Assembly: GCF_000014745.1 (NCBI RefSeq)
Contig: NC_008347.1
Location: 2,744,001-2,808,000, forward strand
Source: Maricaulis maris MCS10
GTDB lineage: Bacteria > Pseudomonadota > Alphaproteobacteria > Caulobacterales > Maricaulaceae
DNA: 64,000 bases
Reading direction: 5' to 3'
The position numbers were made by a program, and so were the translations under genes. Position 1 is the stretch's first letter; the number at the start of each line of letters is the position of its first letter. The notes under the pieces were generated by a model. The model worked only from the letters and a program-made list of their open reading frames with translations, searched no databases and was not told where the DNA came from. Of the stretch, positions 25,968 through 34,378 are shown piece by piece.

Positions 25968-27371
25968 ATGTCCGCGAATCTTGCAGCCCTTCTCTACCTC
26001 GCCTCGGGGATCCTGTTCATCTTCGCGCTGCGGGGCCTGTCCAATCCGGAAACCGCACGCCAGGGCAATTTCTTCGGCATGGCCGGCATGGCGATTGCCA
26101 TTGTCACCACCCTTCTGGCCGTCAATCTGGACGGGGCCTCGATTGCCCTGATCATTGGCGGGGTCATGATCGGTGGCGGGATCGGCGCGATCATCGCCCG
26201 CCGCATCCCGATGACCGCCATGCCGCAGCTGGTCGCCGCCTTCCACTCGCTGGTCGGACTGGCTGCCGTGCTGGTCGCCGCCGCGGCGCTGTTTGCCCCG
26301 GAAGCCTTCCACATTGCCGACGCCATGGGTGGGTTGAAACCGCTCTCCCTGTTCGAGCTGTCGATCGGGTCCGCCATCGGTGCCATCACCTTCTCCGGCT
26401 CGGTGATCGCCTTTGCCAAGCTGAACGGCAACATGTCCGGCGCGCCGATCCTGCTGCCGGCCCGGCACCTGATCAATATCGTCATCGGCGCCTTCATCGT
26501 CGTCATGGTGGCCTTCCTGATGGCGTCGGGCGGCGACGCCAAGACGGCCTTCTGGCTGATCACCCTGGCCGCCTTCATGCTCGGCGTGACCCTGATCATC
26601 CCGATCGGCGGCGCCGACATGCCGGTCGTGGTGTCGATGCTGAACTCCTATTCCGGCTGGGCCGCGGCTGCGCTCGGCTTCACGCTGGAGAACACCGCCC
26701 TGCTGGTCACCGGCGCACTGGTCGGCTCGTCCGGGGCGATCCTGTCCTACATCATGTGCAAGGGCATGAACCGCTCCTTCATCTCGGTCATCCTGGGCGG
26801 GTTTGGCGAGAGCGGTGACGCCGCGGCGGCCGCCGGTCCGCAGGGCAATGCCAAGCAGGGCTCGGCCGAGGACGCCGCCTTCGTGATGAAGAATGCCGGC
26901 AAGGTCATCATCGTGCCGGGCTATGGCATGGCCGTCGCCCAGGCCCAGCATGCGCTGCGCGAGATGGGCGACATGCTCAAAGCCGAGGGCGTCGACGTCG
27001 CCTATGCCATCCACCCGGTCGCCGGACGGATGCCGGGCCACATGAATGTCCTGCTGGCCGAAGCCAATGTCCCCTATGACGAGGTCTTCGAGCTGGAAGA
27101 CATCAATTCCGACTTCTCCAATGCCGACGTGGCCTTCGTGATCGGCGCCAATGACGTCACCAACCCGGCCGCCGAGGATGATCCCGCTTCGCCGATCTAT
27201 GGCATGCCGGTGCTGCAGGTCTGGAAGGCGCGCACCGTCTTCTTCATCAAGCGCTCGCTGGGCTCCGGCTATGCCGGCGTCGAGAACCCGCTCTTCTTCC
27301 GTGACAACACGATGATGCTGCTGGGCGATGCGAAGAAGATGACGGAGAGCATTTTGAAGGCGCTGGACTAG
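25968..27371 (+). CDS. pntB: NAD(P) transhydrogenase subunit beta
   Basis: 467 residues. N-terminal half: eight or nine membrane helices of the proton channel, with MTAMPQLVAAFHSLVGLAA (including the functionally important His) read in this segment. C-terminal half: domain III binding NADP, with VPGYGMAVAQAQH, HPVAGRMPGHMNVLLAEA, and GANDVTNPAA. Complete and in register with the two alpha genes upstream. Confidence 0.96.
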   Translation: MSANLAALLYLASGILFIFALRGLSNPETARQGNFFGMAGMAIAIVTTLLAVNLDGASIALIIGGVMIGGGIGAIIARRIPMTAMPQLVAAFHSLVGLAAVLVAAAALFAPEAFHIADAMGGLKPLSLFELSIGSAIGAITFSGSVIAFAKLNGNMSGAPILLPARHLINIVIGAFIVVMVAFLMASGGDAKTAFWLITLAAFMLGVTLIIPIGGADMPVVVSMLNSYSGWAAAALGFTLENTALLVTGALVGSSGAILSYIMCKGMNRSFISVILGGFGESGDAAAAAGPQGNAKQGSAEDAAFVMKNAGKVIIVPGYGMAVAQAQHALREMGDMLKAEGVDVAYAIHPVAGRMPGHMNVLLAEANVPYDEVFELEDINSDFSNADVAFVIGANDVTNPAAEDDPASPIYGMPVLQVWKARTVFFIKRSLGSGYAGVENPLFFRDNTMMLLGDAKKMTESILKALD

Positions 27372-27383
27372 GGTGGACTACGG

Positions 27384-27827
27384 GTGCTGTCGATATTGAG
27401 ACCGCTTACCGTCGGGGTCGTCACCGCCCTTGCCTTGGTCGCCCTCGCCTTGATCCATGCCTACTGGGCGTTTGGCGGGCTGTGGCCGGCGCAGTCCGAG
27501 CCAGCTCTCGTCAACACGGTGGTCGGTATAACGCATGCCCAGGCCATGCCGCCACGCGATCTGACTCTGGCGGTCGCGGCCGCGCTCCTCGTCGCCAGCG
27601 GTTTCGCTTTCGTCCGCGGCGTCCTTGGCTGGCAGTCGGGGCTTTGGGTCCGCCTGCCCCTTGCCGGGCTGGCCCTGATTTTTGCGGTGCGGGGCATCAT
27701 GGCCTATCTGCCCGGACCGCTGGCGGGCGCGACAGAGCCCTTTGCGCAGCTGAATGCCTATGCGTATTCACCGGGAATCCTGGTCCTGGCGATGGCTTTC
27801 GCCTATCTGGCAGGCAGCCGCCGTTGA
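27384..27827 (+). CDS. DUF3995 membrane protein
   Basis: 147 residues from a GTG at 27384. Four membrane helices, with IHAYWAFGGLWP and the C-terminal FAQLNAYAYSPGILVLA, which match the DUF3995 family. Function unknown. It starts 12 bases after pntB and might be read from the same transcript. Confidence 0.75.
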   Translation: MLSILRPLTVGVVTALALVALALIHAYWAFGGLWPAQSEPALVNTVVGITHAQAMPPRDLTLAVAAALLVASGFAFVRGVLGWQSGLWVRLPLAGLALIFAVRGIMAYLPGPLAGATEPFAQLNAYAYSPGILVLAMAFAYLAGSRR

Positions 27828-27868
27828 CCGCAACGCGGTCAGCTCCTGTTCAGCCTTGCTGAGACAGG

Positions 27869-28174
27869 ATGGCCCCCATGCTGGCCACACTCGCCCTCAC
27901 CGCCGCCGCCCTGTCCGGCCCGGTCGCCGAAGATTGCACTTTCAACGGCATCCCGCTGCACGGTCGTGTCGGGATCGTGGAGAGTTTTCCGGACATACGG
28001 GTGCAGCTTGTTACCAGCTTCCCCGATCTCAAGGTCAAGACCGTCACATCCTTCGCGGATGATTGCGGGGAGTGGGAATTCGTCGACAGCTTCCCGGATT
28101 TCACCATCCAGTTCGTGACCAGCTTCCCGGACATCAAGATCGAATACGTGTCGAGTTTTCCCGGGATGCCGTGA
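27869..28174 (+). CDS. Secreted SFPD-repeat protein
   Basis: 101 residues (ATG 27869; ATG 27878 has better ribosome-site spacing and gives an equally good signal peptide). After the leader, from about residue 33, the protein is made of six 11-residue units of the form xxxV(T/E/D/S)SF(P/A)D, for example IQFVTSFPDIK and VQLVTSFPDLK. Two Cys (residues about 23 and 65) may pair. The regular alternation suggests stacked short beta strands, perhaps a small solenoid or sheet in the periplasm. I know of no function; family name not recalled. Confidence 0.72.
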   Translation: MAPMLATLALTAAALSGPVAEDCTFNGIPLHGRVGIVESFPDIRVQLVTSFPDLKVKTVTSFADDCGEWEFVDSFPDFTIQFVTSFPDIKIEYVSSFPGMP

Positions 28175-28203
28175 GGGGATGGGTCGAGCACTCTCCATTT
28201 ACC

Positions 28204-28313
28204 CGTCATCCCACGGTCGCGGCACCGCCGCGATCCGGGGGACCTCGTCCACCCTGTCGACAGAGACGCAAAGGTCCCCCGGATGCCCGCTTCGCGGTCA
28301 CCGTGGGATGACG
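28204..28313. repeat. 110-base palindromic intergenic element
   Basis: Left arm 28204-28245 and right arm 28272-28313 are inverted copies: 14 outer bases (CGTCATCCCACGGT) and 13 inner bases (ATCCGGGGGACCT) are identical in both arms, while the 15-base middle of each arm differs. A 26-base loop separates them. Ends and inner block look like mobile repeat units (REP/MITE-like). It lies between two converging genes and may also end transcription. Confidence 0.8.
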
Positions 28314-28364
28314 ATGTTGATTGGTTGAGACGTTACATGGGTAAAGGCAAGGTCCCAGCGGCCC

Positions 28365-28985
28365 TCACCGCACCCCCGCCAGCCCGCGATAGATATAGCC
28401 CGCAAATTTCGGCGTGCGCGGCTCGTAATCCGCCTCCAGCCGGTCGATCCGGAAGCCGCCCTCGCCGATCAGGCGGTCCATCGGGCGGGTCAGGTGACAG
28501 CCGCCGCCGGTGATCTTCCAGACCGGTTCCAGTCGCCGCTGCCATTTCACCACGCTTTCGTCCGGCGCCAGGCCATGCTCCATGAAGACAAGGCGTCCGT
28601 CCGGCTTGAGCACGCGCCGCATCTCGGCGAGAGCGGCCTCATAGTCGGGGATTGTGCACAGGGTGAAGGCCAGCAGGACCGTATCGATCGAATGGTCTTC
28701 GACCGGAAGGGCCTCGCCGGGCGCGTCGACCAGCTCGACCGGGATCGACTGGGCATCAATCGCCCGCCGCGCCTTGATCCGCATGCCCTTTGACGGCTCG
28801 ACCCCGATGATCTGGCTGACCCGGCTCGCGTCGTAGTAAGGTAGGTTTGGTCCCGACCCCATACCGACTTCCAGCACCCGGCCACTGGCTTCCGGCACCA
28901 TGATCTTGCGGTGGTTGGCGACCGGTTTGCTGCCGCAGGCACAGGCGATGAGATTGGGCAGGATGCGCTCGCTGTAAAACCCCAT
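28365..28985 (-). CDS. Class I SAM-dependent methyltransferase
   Basis: 206 residues from the ATG ending at 28985 with GGGAGG six bases upstream. Motifs of the Methyltransf_11/UbiE-like fold: VLEVGMGSGPNLPYY (SAM glycine loop), GVEPSKGM (acidic residue for ribose), DTVLLAFTLCTIPD and EMRRVLKPDGRLVFMEHG. The CACGS near the N terminus and a His/Cys-rich GGGCHLTRPMD segment are usual for a phospholipid-methyltransferase-like subgroup. Substrate not determinable. Confidence 0.85.
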   Translation of the reverse strand: MGFYSERILPNLIACACGSKPVANHRKIMVPEASGRVLEVGMGSGPNLPYYDASRVSQIIGVEPSKGMRIKARRAIDAQSIPVELVDAPGEALPVEDHSIDTVLLAFTLCTIPDYEAALAEMRRVLKPDGRLVFMEHGLAPDESVVKWQRRLEPVWKITGGGCHLTRPMDRLIGEGGFRIDRLEADYEPRTPKFAGYIYRGLAGVR

Positions 28986-29108
28986 GCGGGACCTCCCTCG
29001 GACTGGACCCGACACTCACCCCAACACCCGATCCTGTCCATGCACGAAGTTGTCAGACCGTCACGGGCCACATTGACAGTCGCTTGGCCGTGCGCGAAAG
29101 GGCGAGGC

Positions 29109-29663
29109 ATGACCGAGACCGTCCTGCCCTGTTCGCAAGCCCGCCAGATCATCGCCCGCCACGGGCTGCTGCGTCGGCTGGCGGCCTTCACACCGCGCTG
29201 GGTCGGCTCGATCCCGCTCAATATTCACGGACCGGGCGCCGATATCGACATCGCCTGCTGTGCGACGGACGGACTGCCGGCATTCAAGGCTGCGCTGACC
29301 GGATTTGCCGCCGCCTGGCCGGGCGCGACTGTCAGCGACAACCAGCATGCCGGTGAAGCCTCGATCATCGCCAGGCTGGAGATCGAAAGTGTCCCGGTGG
29401 AGATTTTCGGCCGCGAACGCCCGGTCGAGACCCATGAGAGCTATGTCCACTGGCTGGCCGAACACCGCCTGCTCGGTCTCGCGGAGGAAAGGCTGCGTCT
29501 GGATGTGCGCCAGGCCAAAGCGGATGGGTTGAAGACCGAGCAGGCCTTTGCCCGCTGTCTCAGCCTGGGTGGTGACCCCTTTGTCGAACTGCTCAAGCTC
29601 GCCTCACCCGGCGACTCGGCCTTGCGAACCCTGATCAGCCAGGCTGGCTACGCACTGCGCTAA
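29109..29663 (+). CDS. DUF4269 protein (nucleotidyltransferase-like)
   Basis: 184 residues from the ATG at 29109. Contains VGSIPLNIHGPGADIDIACC, i.e. GS followed by a DxD pair as in the nucleotidyltransferase fold, then VEIFGRERPVETHESYVHW and a Lys-rich helix with GLKTEQAFARCL, all characteristic of DUF4269. Enzyme activity unknown. Its stop overlaps the converging 2OG oxygenase gene by 4 bases. Confidence 0.8.
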   Translation: MTETVLPCSQARQIIARHGLLRRLAAFTPRWVGSIPLNIHGPGADIDIACCATDGLPAFKAALTGFAAAWPGATVSDNQHAGEASIIARLEIESVPVEIFGRERPVETHESYVHWLAEHRLLGLAEERLRLDVRQAKADGLKTEQAFARCLSLGGDPFVELLKLASPGDSALRTLISQAGYALR

Positions 29664-30403
29664 CCCGGGCGACTGACCGGTCCGGGATCATCGCCTGTGC
29701 GCAACCATCCGGTCACCGACACGCGGTGAGCCTGCACGCCAGCCGCCACCGGCGTGACCTGGTGCGGTTGCGGAACCTTGAACAGGGACAGTGTATTGCC
29801 GCGCGGGACAAAGCGTCCGGTGACATCACCCAGGGCAGTCTCGAACTGCAGCACACCGCCCCAATCGTCCTGCCAGTCCTCGCTCAGCGTCAGGACGAAG
29901 GCCGCGACCCGGTTCTTGCCCGGATTGCCATCATCATGGGTGGTCAGGAAATGTCCGGCCCGGTACCGCGTCAACTGGGCGTCGGCGAAACTGATCTCCG
30001 GCGCGTTCAGGATTTCCCGCATCGGATCGAGAAAGCCCGGACTGTTGAGCGCTGCGTAAAGGTCTGCCAACACAGGCGCCTCGTCGGTCAGCACACCGCC
30101 ATGCCATTTGTCGTAGAGCGGATAGGTCTCGTAGAGATATTGAAAACCGTCCGCCGCGCCCGCTTTCACGCGGCGGTCAAACTCGATTCTCTGAGCGGCC
30201 GGCATGGCGTCCATCGCCGCGGCATCAAGATCTAGATGTCGGTCGCCGAGGCGGGTGACGAGTGTCCAGCGTGGCACGAATTTGACCGCCTGCAGCACGT
30301 CTGCATGGGCGTTGGCAGCCAGGGCCTGAGGCAGTTGGCAGCGCGTGGACTGCCCCAGCGCCTCATGCGCATCAGCGAGCGATTGTGCGGACAGATCAAA
30401 CAT
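29660..30403 (-). CDS. 2-oxoglutarate and Fe(II)-dependent oxygenase
   Basis: 247 residues. The facial triad is visible: His156 and Asp158 in FLTTHDDGN, distal His214 in PQPHQV, and the 2OG-binding Arg227 in HRVSVTGWL. This matches the prolyl-4-hydroxylase-like PF13640 group. It would hydroxylate a protein or small molecule with O2. The DksA-like gene lies 75 bases upstream on the same strand. Confidence 0.88.
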   Translation of the reverse strand: MFDLSAQSLADAHEALGQSTRCQLPQALAANAHADVLQAVKFVPRWTLVTRLGDRHLDLDAAAMDAMPAAQRIEFDRRVKAGAADGFQYLYETYPLYDKWHGGVLTDEAPVLADLYAALNSPGFLDPMREILNAPEISFADAQLTRYRAGHFLTTHDDGNPGKNRVAAFVLTLSEDWQDDWGGVLQFETALGDVTGRFVPRGNTLSLFKVPQPHQVTPVAAGVQAHRVSVTGWLRTGDDPGPVSRPG

Positions 30404-30478
30404 TCACGGCCTCTCCCTCGCGAGCAGTGTCCCAGAAGGTGGCGCCGGATTGAAGTGACCGATCAGCAATTGCCCGTA

Positions 30479-30802
30479 TCAGGCGCAGCCGGCGCAGCGT
30501 GGAACGGCAGGGTCCAGCGCCAGACGAGCGGGCTCGATGACCTCGCCGCACTCCACGCACCAGCCATAATCATCCTCATCGACCCGGGCCAGCGCCGCTT
30601 CAATGCGGCGGACCTCGACCGTGCGGCGGGCATTGGCCGCCTTGGCCATCTCCTGCACCTGCATCGAATCGAGCCGCGACAGGCGACCCACCGATTGCTG
30701 ATCGAGTTCAACGGGCTTGCGGTCGTCACGCGCGGCATCTGACAGATCAAGCAATTCCTGGCGCAGGGCCATCAGCTTGGTTCGGGCGTCTTCACTGCTC
30801 AT
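30479..30802 (-). CDS. DksA/TraR-family zinc-finger protein
   Basis: 107 residues: an N-terminal helical coiled coil and a C-terminal C4 zinc finger (CVECGEVI, then RCAGC). Shorter than E. coli DksA (151), closer to the short TraR/DksA-like proteins that insert into the RNA polymerase secondary channel. The coiled-coil tip lacks an obvious DxxDxA motif, so full DksA activity is uncertain. Confidence 0.85.
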   Translation of the reverse strand: MSSEDARTKLMALRQELLDLSDAARDDRKPVELDQQSVGRLSRLDSMQVQEMAKAANARRTVEVRRIEAALARVDEDDYGWCVECGEVIEPARLALDPAVPRCAGCA

Positions 30803-30907
30803 GCGTGTTCACCCTTGTGTGCTTTTGCATCCCGGGCAGTATCTGCCTGAACCTGACCGGCGACCAGCCGATTGAACACCAGTCCTGCAGCCAGCGGAGC
30901 CTGAACG

Positions 30908-31405
30908 ATGCGCGACCATTTTCTCCAGCTTGCCGACTACAACGCCTGGGCCAATCGGCGGATCTATGGTGCCGCGCGGGAGGTGGGCGAAGATGCCAGA
31001 AACCGCGACATTGGCGCCTATTTCGGTTCCCTGCAGGGCACGCTGACCCATATCCTCGTCGCTGACCATTTGTGGCTGGCCCGCCTGAGGTCACAGCCCG
31101 CGCCGCACAAGCGGCTGGACGAGACGCCGACAGCGGATTTTGACGCCCTGTGGACAGCGCGGCAGGAGCAGGACGACGCCACACGCGGCTTCATCGCCGG
31201 CCTGACCGATGCGGCGATCGCCGAGAACTTCGATTACAAGGACATGTCCGGCACAGCGCGCACCCTGCCGCGCCGGATCATTCTCACCCACATGTTCAAC
31301 CACGCTACCCATCATCGCGGGCAGGCGCATCACCAGCTGGGCCAGCTGGGCATGGCGGAGCCGCCACCACTGGACCTGCCCTATTTCGCCCTGGATCTAG
31401 TCTGA
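30908..31405 (+). CDS. DinB-family protein
   Basis: 165 residues of the DinB/YfiT four-helix fold: FLQLADYNAWANRRIY at the N terminus, LTHILVADHLWLARL with the first metal His, and LTHMFNHATHHRGQAHHQLG near the end with the remaining His ligands. These metal proteins include thiol-dependent S-transferases; the individual role is unknown. Confidence 0.88.
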   Translation: MRDHFLQLADYNAWANRRIYGAAREVGEDARNRDIGAYFGSLQGTLTHILVADHLWLARLRSQPAPHKRLDETPTADFDALWTARQEQDDATRGFIAGLTDAAIAENFDYKDMSGTARTLPRRIILTHMFNHATHHRGQAHHQLGQLGMAEPPPLDLPYFALDLV

Positions 31406-31446
31406 CTGATCCGGTTTCTTGAAGGGGGGACGCTGAACTGCCCAAT

Positions 31447-31469
31447 GCCGGTGGCCTGTTGCCACCGGC
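31447..31469. other. Perfect 9-base hairpin
   Basis: GCCGGTGGC (31447-31455) and GCCACCGGC (31461-31469) with a 5-base loop, between the DinB gene and the ABC operon. No T run follows, so it may be a weak terminator or a leader hairpin. Confidence 0.45.
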
Positions 31470-31506
31470 CTGACTAGGCTCCGCGGAATATATGATAGGG
31501 GGCATC

Positions 31507-32454
31507 ATGTCCGAGACCATTCTCGAACTTTCCAACGTATCGAAGACCTTCGCCGGCAAGCCTGCAGTGCGCGATGTCAGTTTTGGCGTCCAGCGCGGCA
31601 GGATCACCGGCTTTCTCGGTCCCAATGGCGCCGGAAAGACGACCAGCCTGCGCATGTCGCTGGGCATCCTGACGCCCGACAGCGGCTCGGTCAGCCTGTT
31701 TGGCGGCAAGCCGCGACCGGCGGCTCTGGACAGGGTCGGCTTCCTGCCGGAAGAACGCGGCATTTACCGCAAGATGAAGGTTATCGACGTGATCACCTTC
31801 TTCGCCCGTCTCAAGGGTGTCGGTGCGGCCGAGGCCCGAAAGCGCGGCCTTGCCATGTTGGAGGAGTTTGAGCTCCCCGGTGTCGCCGAAAGCAAGGTGA
31901 AGACCCTGTCCAAGGGCATGGCCCAGAAGGTCCAGATCATTTCGACCCTGGTCCACGAGCCGGAATTCATCATCCTCGATGAACCCTTCTCCGGTCTCGA
32001 CCCGGTCAACCAGAACGCCCTGGAACAGATCGTCCGCCGCCAGGCCGAAGCCGGGCGGACCGTACTGTTCTCGACCCATGTCATGGAGCATGCCGAGCGG
32101 CTGTGTGACCAGATCGTGCTGGTCGCCAAGGGCCGCAAGGTCTTTGACGGCAGCGTCAAGGACGCATTGGGCGAAGTGCCGCGACGGGTGACCGTAGAGG
32201 TCACGTCGGAACACGACCTGTCTCAACTTCTTGCCGGCAAGGGCGAGATTGCCCGCGGCGAACCCGTGGACGGAAATGCCGTCTGGACGGTCGATCTCGC
32301 CAGCGGCACCGACGCCCAGGACGTGCTCAAGGCCTGCGTCGACAGCGGTGTGAAGCTGGCCCGCTTCGAGCCGGTTCGGGCCCATCTGCACGACGCCTTT
32401 GTCCATCTTGTCGGCGCCAGCGCCACTGCCAACGCCGAAACGGAGACCGTGTGA
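31507..32454 (+). CDS. ABC transporter ATP-binding protein (NatA-like)
   Basis: 315 residues from the ATG at 31507, with an AGGGGG ribosome site; an ATG at 31492 is less likely. Walker A GPNGAGKTT, signature LSKGMAQKVQ, Walker B FIILDEPFSGLD and the switch His in STHVMEHAERL. The C-terminal DUF4162-like region is typical of NatA-type exporters. Its stop overlaps the permease start, so the two make one exporter. Confidence 0.93.
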   Translation: MSETILELSNVSKTFAGKPAVRDVSFGVQRGRITGFLGPNGAGKTTSLRMSLGILTPDSGSVSLFGGKPRPAALDRVGFLPEERGIYRKMKVIDVITFFARLKGVGAAEARKRGLAMLEEFELPGVAESKVKTLSKGMAQKVQIISTLVHEPEFIILDEPFSGLDPVNQNALEQIVRRQAEAGRTVLFSTHVMEHAERLCDQIVLVAKGRKVFDGSVKDALGEVPRRVTVEVTSEHDLSQLLAGKGEIARGEPVDGNAVWTVDLASGTDAQDVLKACVDSGVKLARFEPVRAHLHDAFVHLVGASATANAETETV

Positions 32455-33854
32455 TGCGCGCCATCTATCTCATCGCCCGCCGCGAATTCCTCTCCTATGT
32501 CGCCACCTGGGGCTTCTGGCTGTCGCTCGCCTCTGTGCCGATGTTCATGGCGCTGGGCATCGGCATGCCGATCCTGATCGAGAATTCCCAACCCACCCGC
32601 TATTACGTCCTCGTCGACGAGACCGGCGGCACGCTGGAAGCGGCGCTGGAAGCCCAGGCCGAGGCCAGTCGGGCCGAAGCGCTGGAGAGGGCGCGCGAGG
32701 CGGCCCGGGAGATGTTCGGGAACAACCCGCAGATCGAAGCCGCCTTGGCCTCCCAGCCGCAATTTTCTGACGAACGCTATCTGCGGGTCGATGTCGGCGA
32801 GACCGAGCTGGAGGCGCTTCGGCCCTATCTGACCGGCGGCGCCAGCTTTACAGCGGCCGATGGCGAGCACGGCCTGTTCGCTGCCATCTTCCTGCGCCAG
32901 GGCGCGGATGGGGCGATTGAGGTCGATTACTGGAGCACCAACCTCTCGGACAGTAATCTGCGGTCCCAGATACGTAACTCCCTGCGCGGCCATATGCGGA
33001 CCCAGTTTCTCGTCGATGCCGGTGTGAACCCGCAATTGATCGAGACCGCCAATGATCTCTCGCCCACGGTGCGCGAACTCAATGCCGGGCGTACCGGCGA
33101 CACGGCTGAAGTGACCGACGCGGACAAGATCCCGCTGTTCGTGAGCTTGTTCACGGCTCTTGGCCTCTGGGTCATCATCTTCTCGGTGGTCAACATGCTG
33201 CTGAGCGCCATGATCGAGGAGAAGGGCAACAAGATCCTGGAAATGATGCTGGCGTCGACCCGGCATCATGAAATCCTCACCGGCAAGCTGCTTGGCGTGG
33301 CTGCGGTTTCAGCAACCCTGCTGGTTGTCTGGGGCGGGATGGGCCTGCTGGGAACGGTCGGCATGCAACAGGTCGCAGCCTCGGCCGACATGCCGATTGC
33401 GGAAATTCTGGCGGCCGTGCTCAATCCGGGCCTGCTGTTGCCGGCCCTGGGTTATTTCATCATCGGCTATTTGATGTATGGCGCGCTTTTCCTGGCCATC
33501 GGCTCGCTGTGCGAAACGCTACAGGACGCCCAGACCCTGATGACCCCGATGATGCTGATCATGATGGTCCCGATCTTCCTGGTCATGATGGCCTTCGAGT
33601 CCCCGGACTCACCGGTCGTGGCGATTGCCAGCTGGGTGCCGCTGTGGACGCCCTTCATCATGCTGGCGCGCCTGCCGCATGAGGTCGGCATGGTCGAAAT
33701 CCTGGGCACCACGGCCGCAATGTTCGCCTTTGCCGCCTTCGTGATCTGGGGCTCTGGCGTGCTGTTCCGCATGGGTGCGCTCAACCAGGCCAACCAGGAC
33801 ACGGTGAAGGGCTGGTTCAGCCTTGGCGGCAAGAAGAAGCCGGCGGAGGGCTGA
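32454..33854 (+). CDS. ABC-2 type permease (NatB-like)
   Basis: 466 residues, ATG at 32454 overlapping the upstream TGA. One helix at the N terminus (about 20-45), a large extracytoplasmic domain (about 45-225) with an Ala/Glu-rich coiled segment, then five or six helices with ARREFLSY at the start and EEKGNKILEMMLAS in the family-specific loop. NatB-type permeases export Na or small organic compounds; substrate unknown. Confidence 0.9.
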   Translation: MRAIYLIARREFLSYVATWGFWLSLASVPMFMALGIGMPILIENSQPTRYYVLVDETGGTLEAALEAQAEASRAEALERAREAAREMFGNNPQIEAALASQPQFSDERYLRVDVGETELEALRPYLTGGASFTAADGEHGLFAAIFLRQGADGAIEVDYWSTNLSDSNLRSQIRNSLRGHMRTQFLVDAGVNPQLIETANDLSPTVRELNAGRTGDTAEVTDADKIPLFVSLFTALGLWVIIFSVVNMLLSAMIEEKGNKILEMMLASTRHHEILTGKLLGVAAVSATLLVVWGGMGLLGTVGMQQVAASADMPIAEILAAVLNPGLLLPALGYFIIGYLMYGALFLAIGSLCETLQDAQTLMTPMMLIMMVPIFLVMMAFESPDSPVVAIASWVPLWTPFIMLARLPHEVGMVEILGTTAAMFAFAAFVIWGSGVLFRMGALNQANQDTVKGWFSLGGKKKPAEG

Positions 33855-33855
33855 G

Positions 33856-34308
33856 CTAGCGGGCTCCGGGCCCGGGTCGGACGGTAACCGCCCGGGCCTC
33901 GACCGGCTCACCGCACTCGGAACAGCTCAAGACGCTGCGGAAGTCGTGGCCACAGCTGATGTGGGTGTGGACGACCGGCGGGCCATCCGAGCCGGCATAG
34001 TGCCGGTCACCCCAATGCACCAGCGACAGGAGGGCGGGATAGAGATCCCGCCCTTTTGCCGTCAGCCGGTATTCGTGCCGCAGCGGCCGTGTCTGATAGG
34101 CCTGCTTTTCCAGAACACCGTGTTCGACCAGATGCGAGAGACGCTCGGTCAGAACCCGCCGGGCAATTCCCAGGCGGCTCTGGAAATCGTCAAAGCGGCG
34201 CACTTTCAGGAAAGCCTCCCGCAGAACCATCAAGGTCCAGCGATCGCCGATCACCGCCAGGGTGCGGGCCAGTGAACATGTCTCGTCTGACAATTCGTTC
34301 CAGCGCAT
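33856..34308 (-). CDS. HxlR-family transcriptional regulator
   Basis: 150 residues from the ATG ending at 34308. Winged-helix core: CSLARTLAVIGDRWTLMVLR, FDDFQSRLGIARRVLTERL, and EYRLTAKGRDLYPAL. An N-terminal Cys and a C-terminal CGHDF-SVLSCSECG segment give extra Cys residues that may respond to redox state or electrophiles, as in other HxlR proteins. Divergent from the SDR/isomerase pair with a palindrome between them. Confidence 0.9.
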   Translation of the reverse strand: MRWNELSDETCSLARTLAVIGDRWTLMVLREAFLKVRRFDDFQSRLGIARRVLTERLSHLVEHGVLEKQAYQTRPLRHEYRLTAKGRDLYPALLSLVHWGDRHYAGSDGPPVVHTHISCGHDFRSVLSCSECGEPVEARAVTVRPGPGAR

Positions 34309-34327
34309 GCCGATGCTATGCCATTGA

Positions 34328-34350
34328 CTCAGTCTTGTTTCAAGACTTAG
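34328..34350. promoter_or_regulatory. Palindromic operator between hxlR-type gene and SDR
   Basis: AGTCTTG-TTT-CAAGACT (34331-34347) is a perfect 7-3-7 inverted repeat, extended by two more pairs with one mismatch each side to 34328-34350. It sits between the divergent starts at 34308 and 34379 and fits the dyad sites bound by HxlR dimers. Confidence 0.6.
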
Positions 34351-34378
34351 GTGACATGGAACAGGGGTGGAGACCAAG

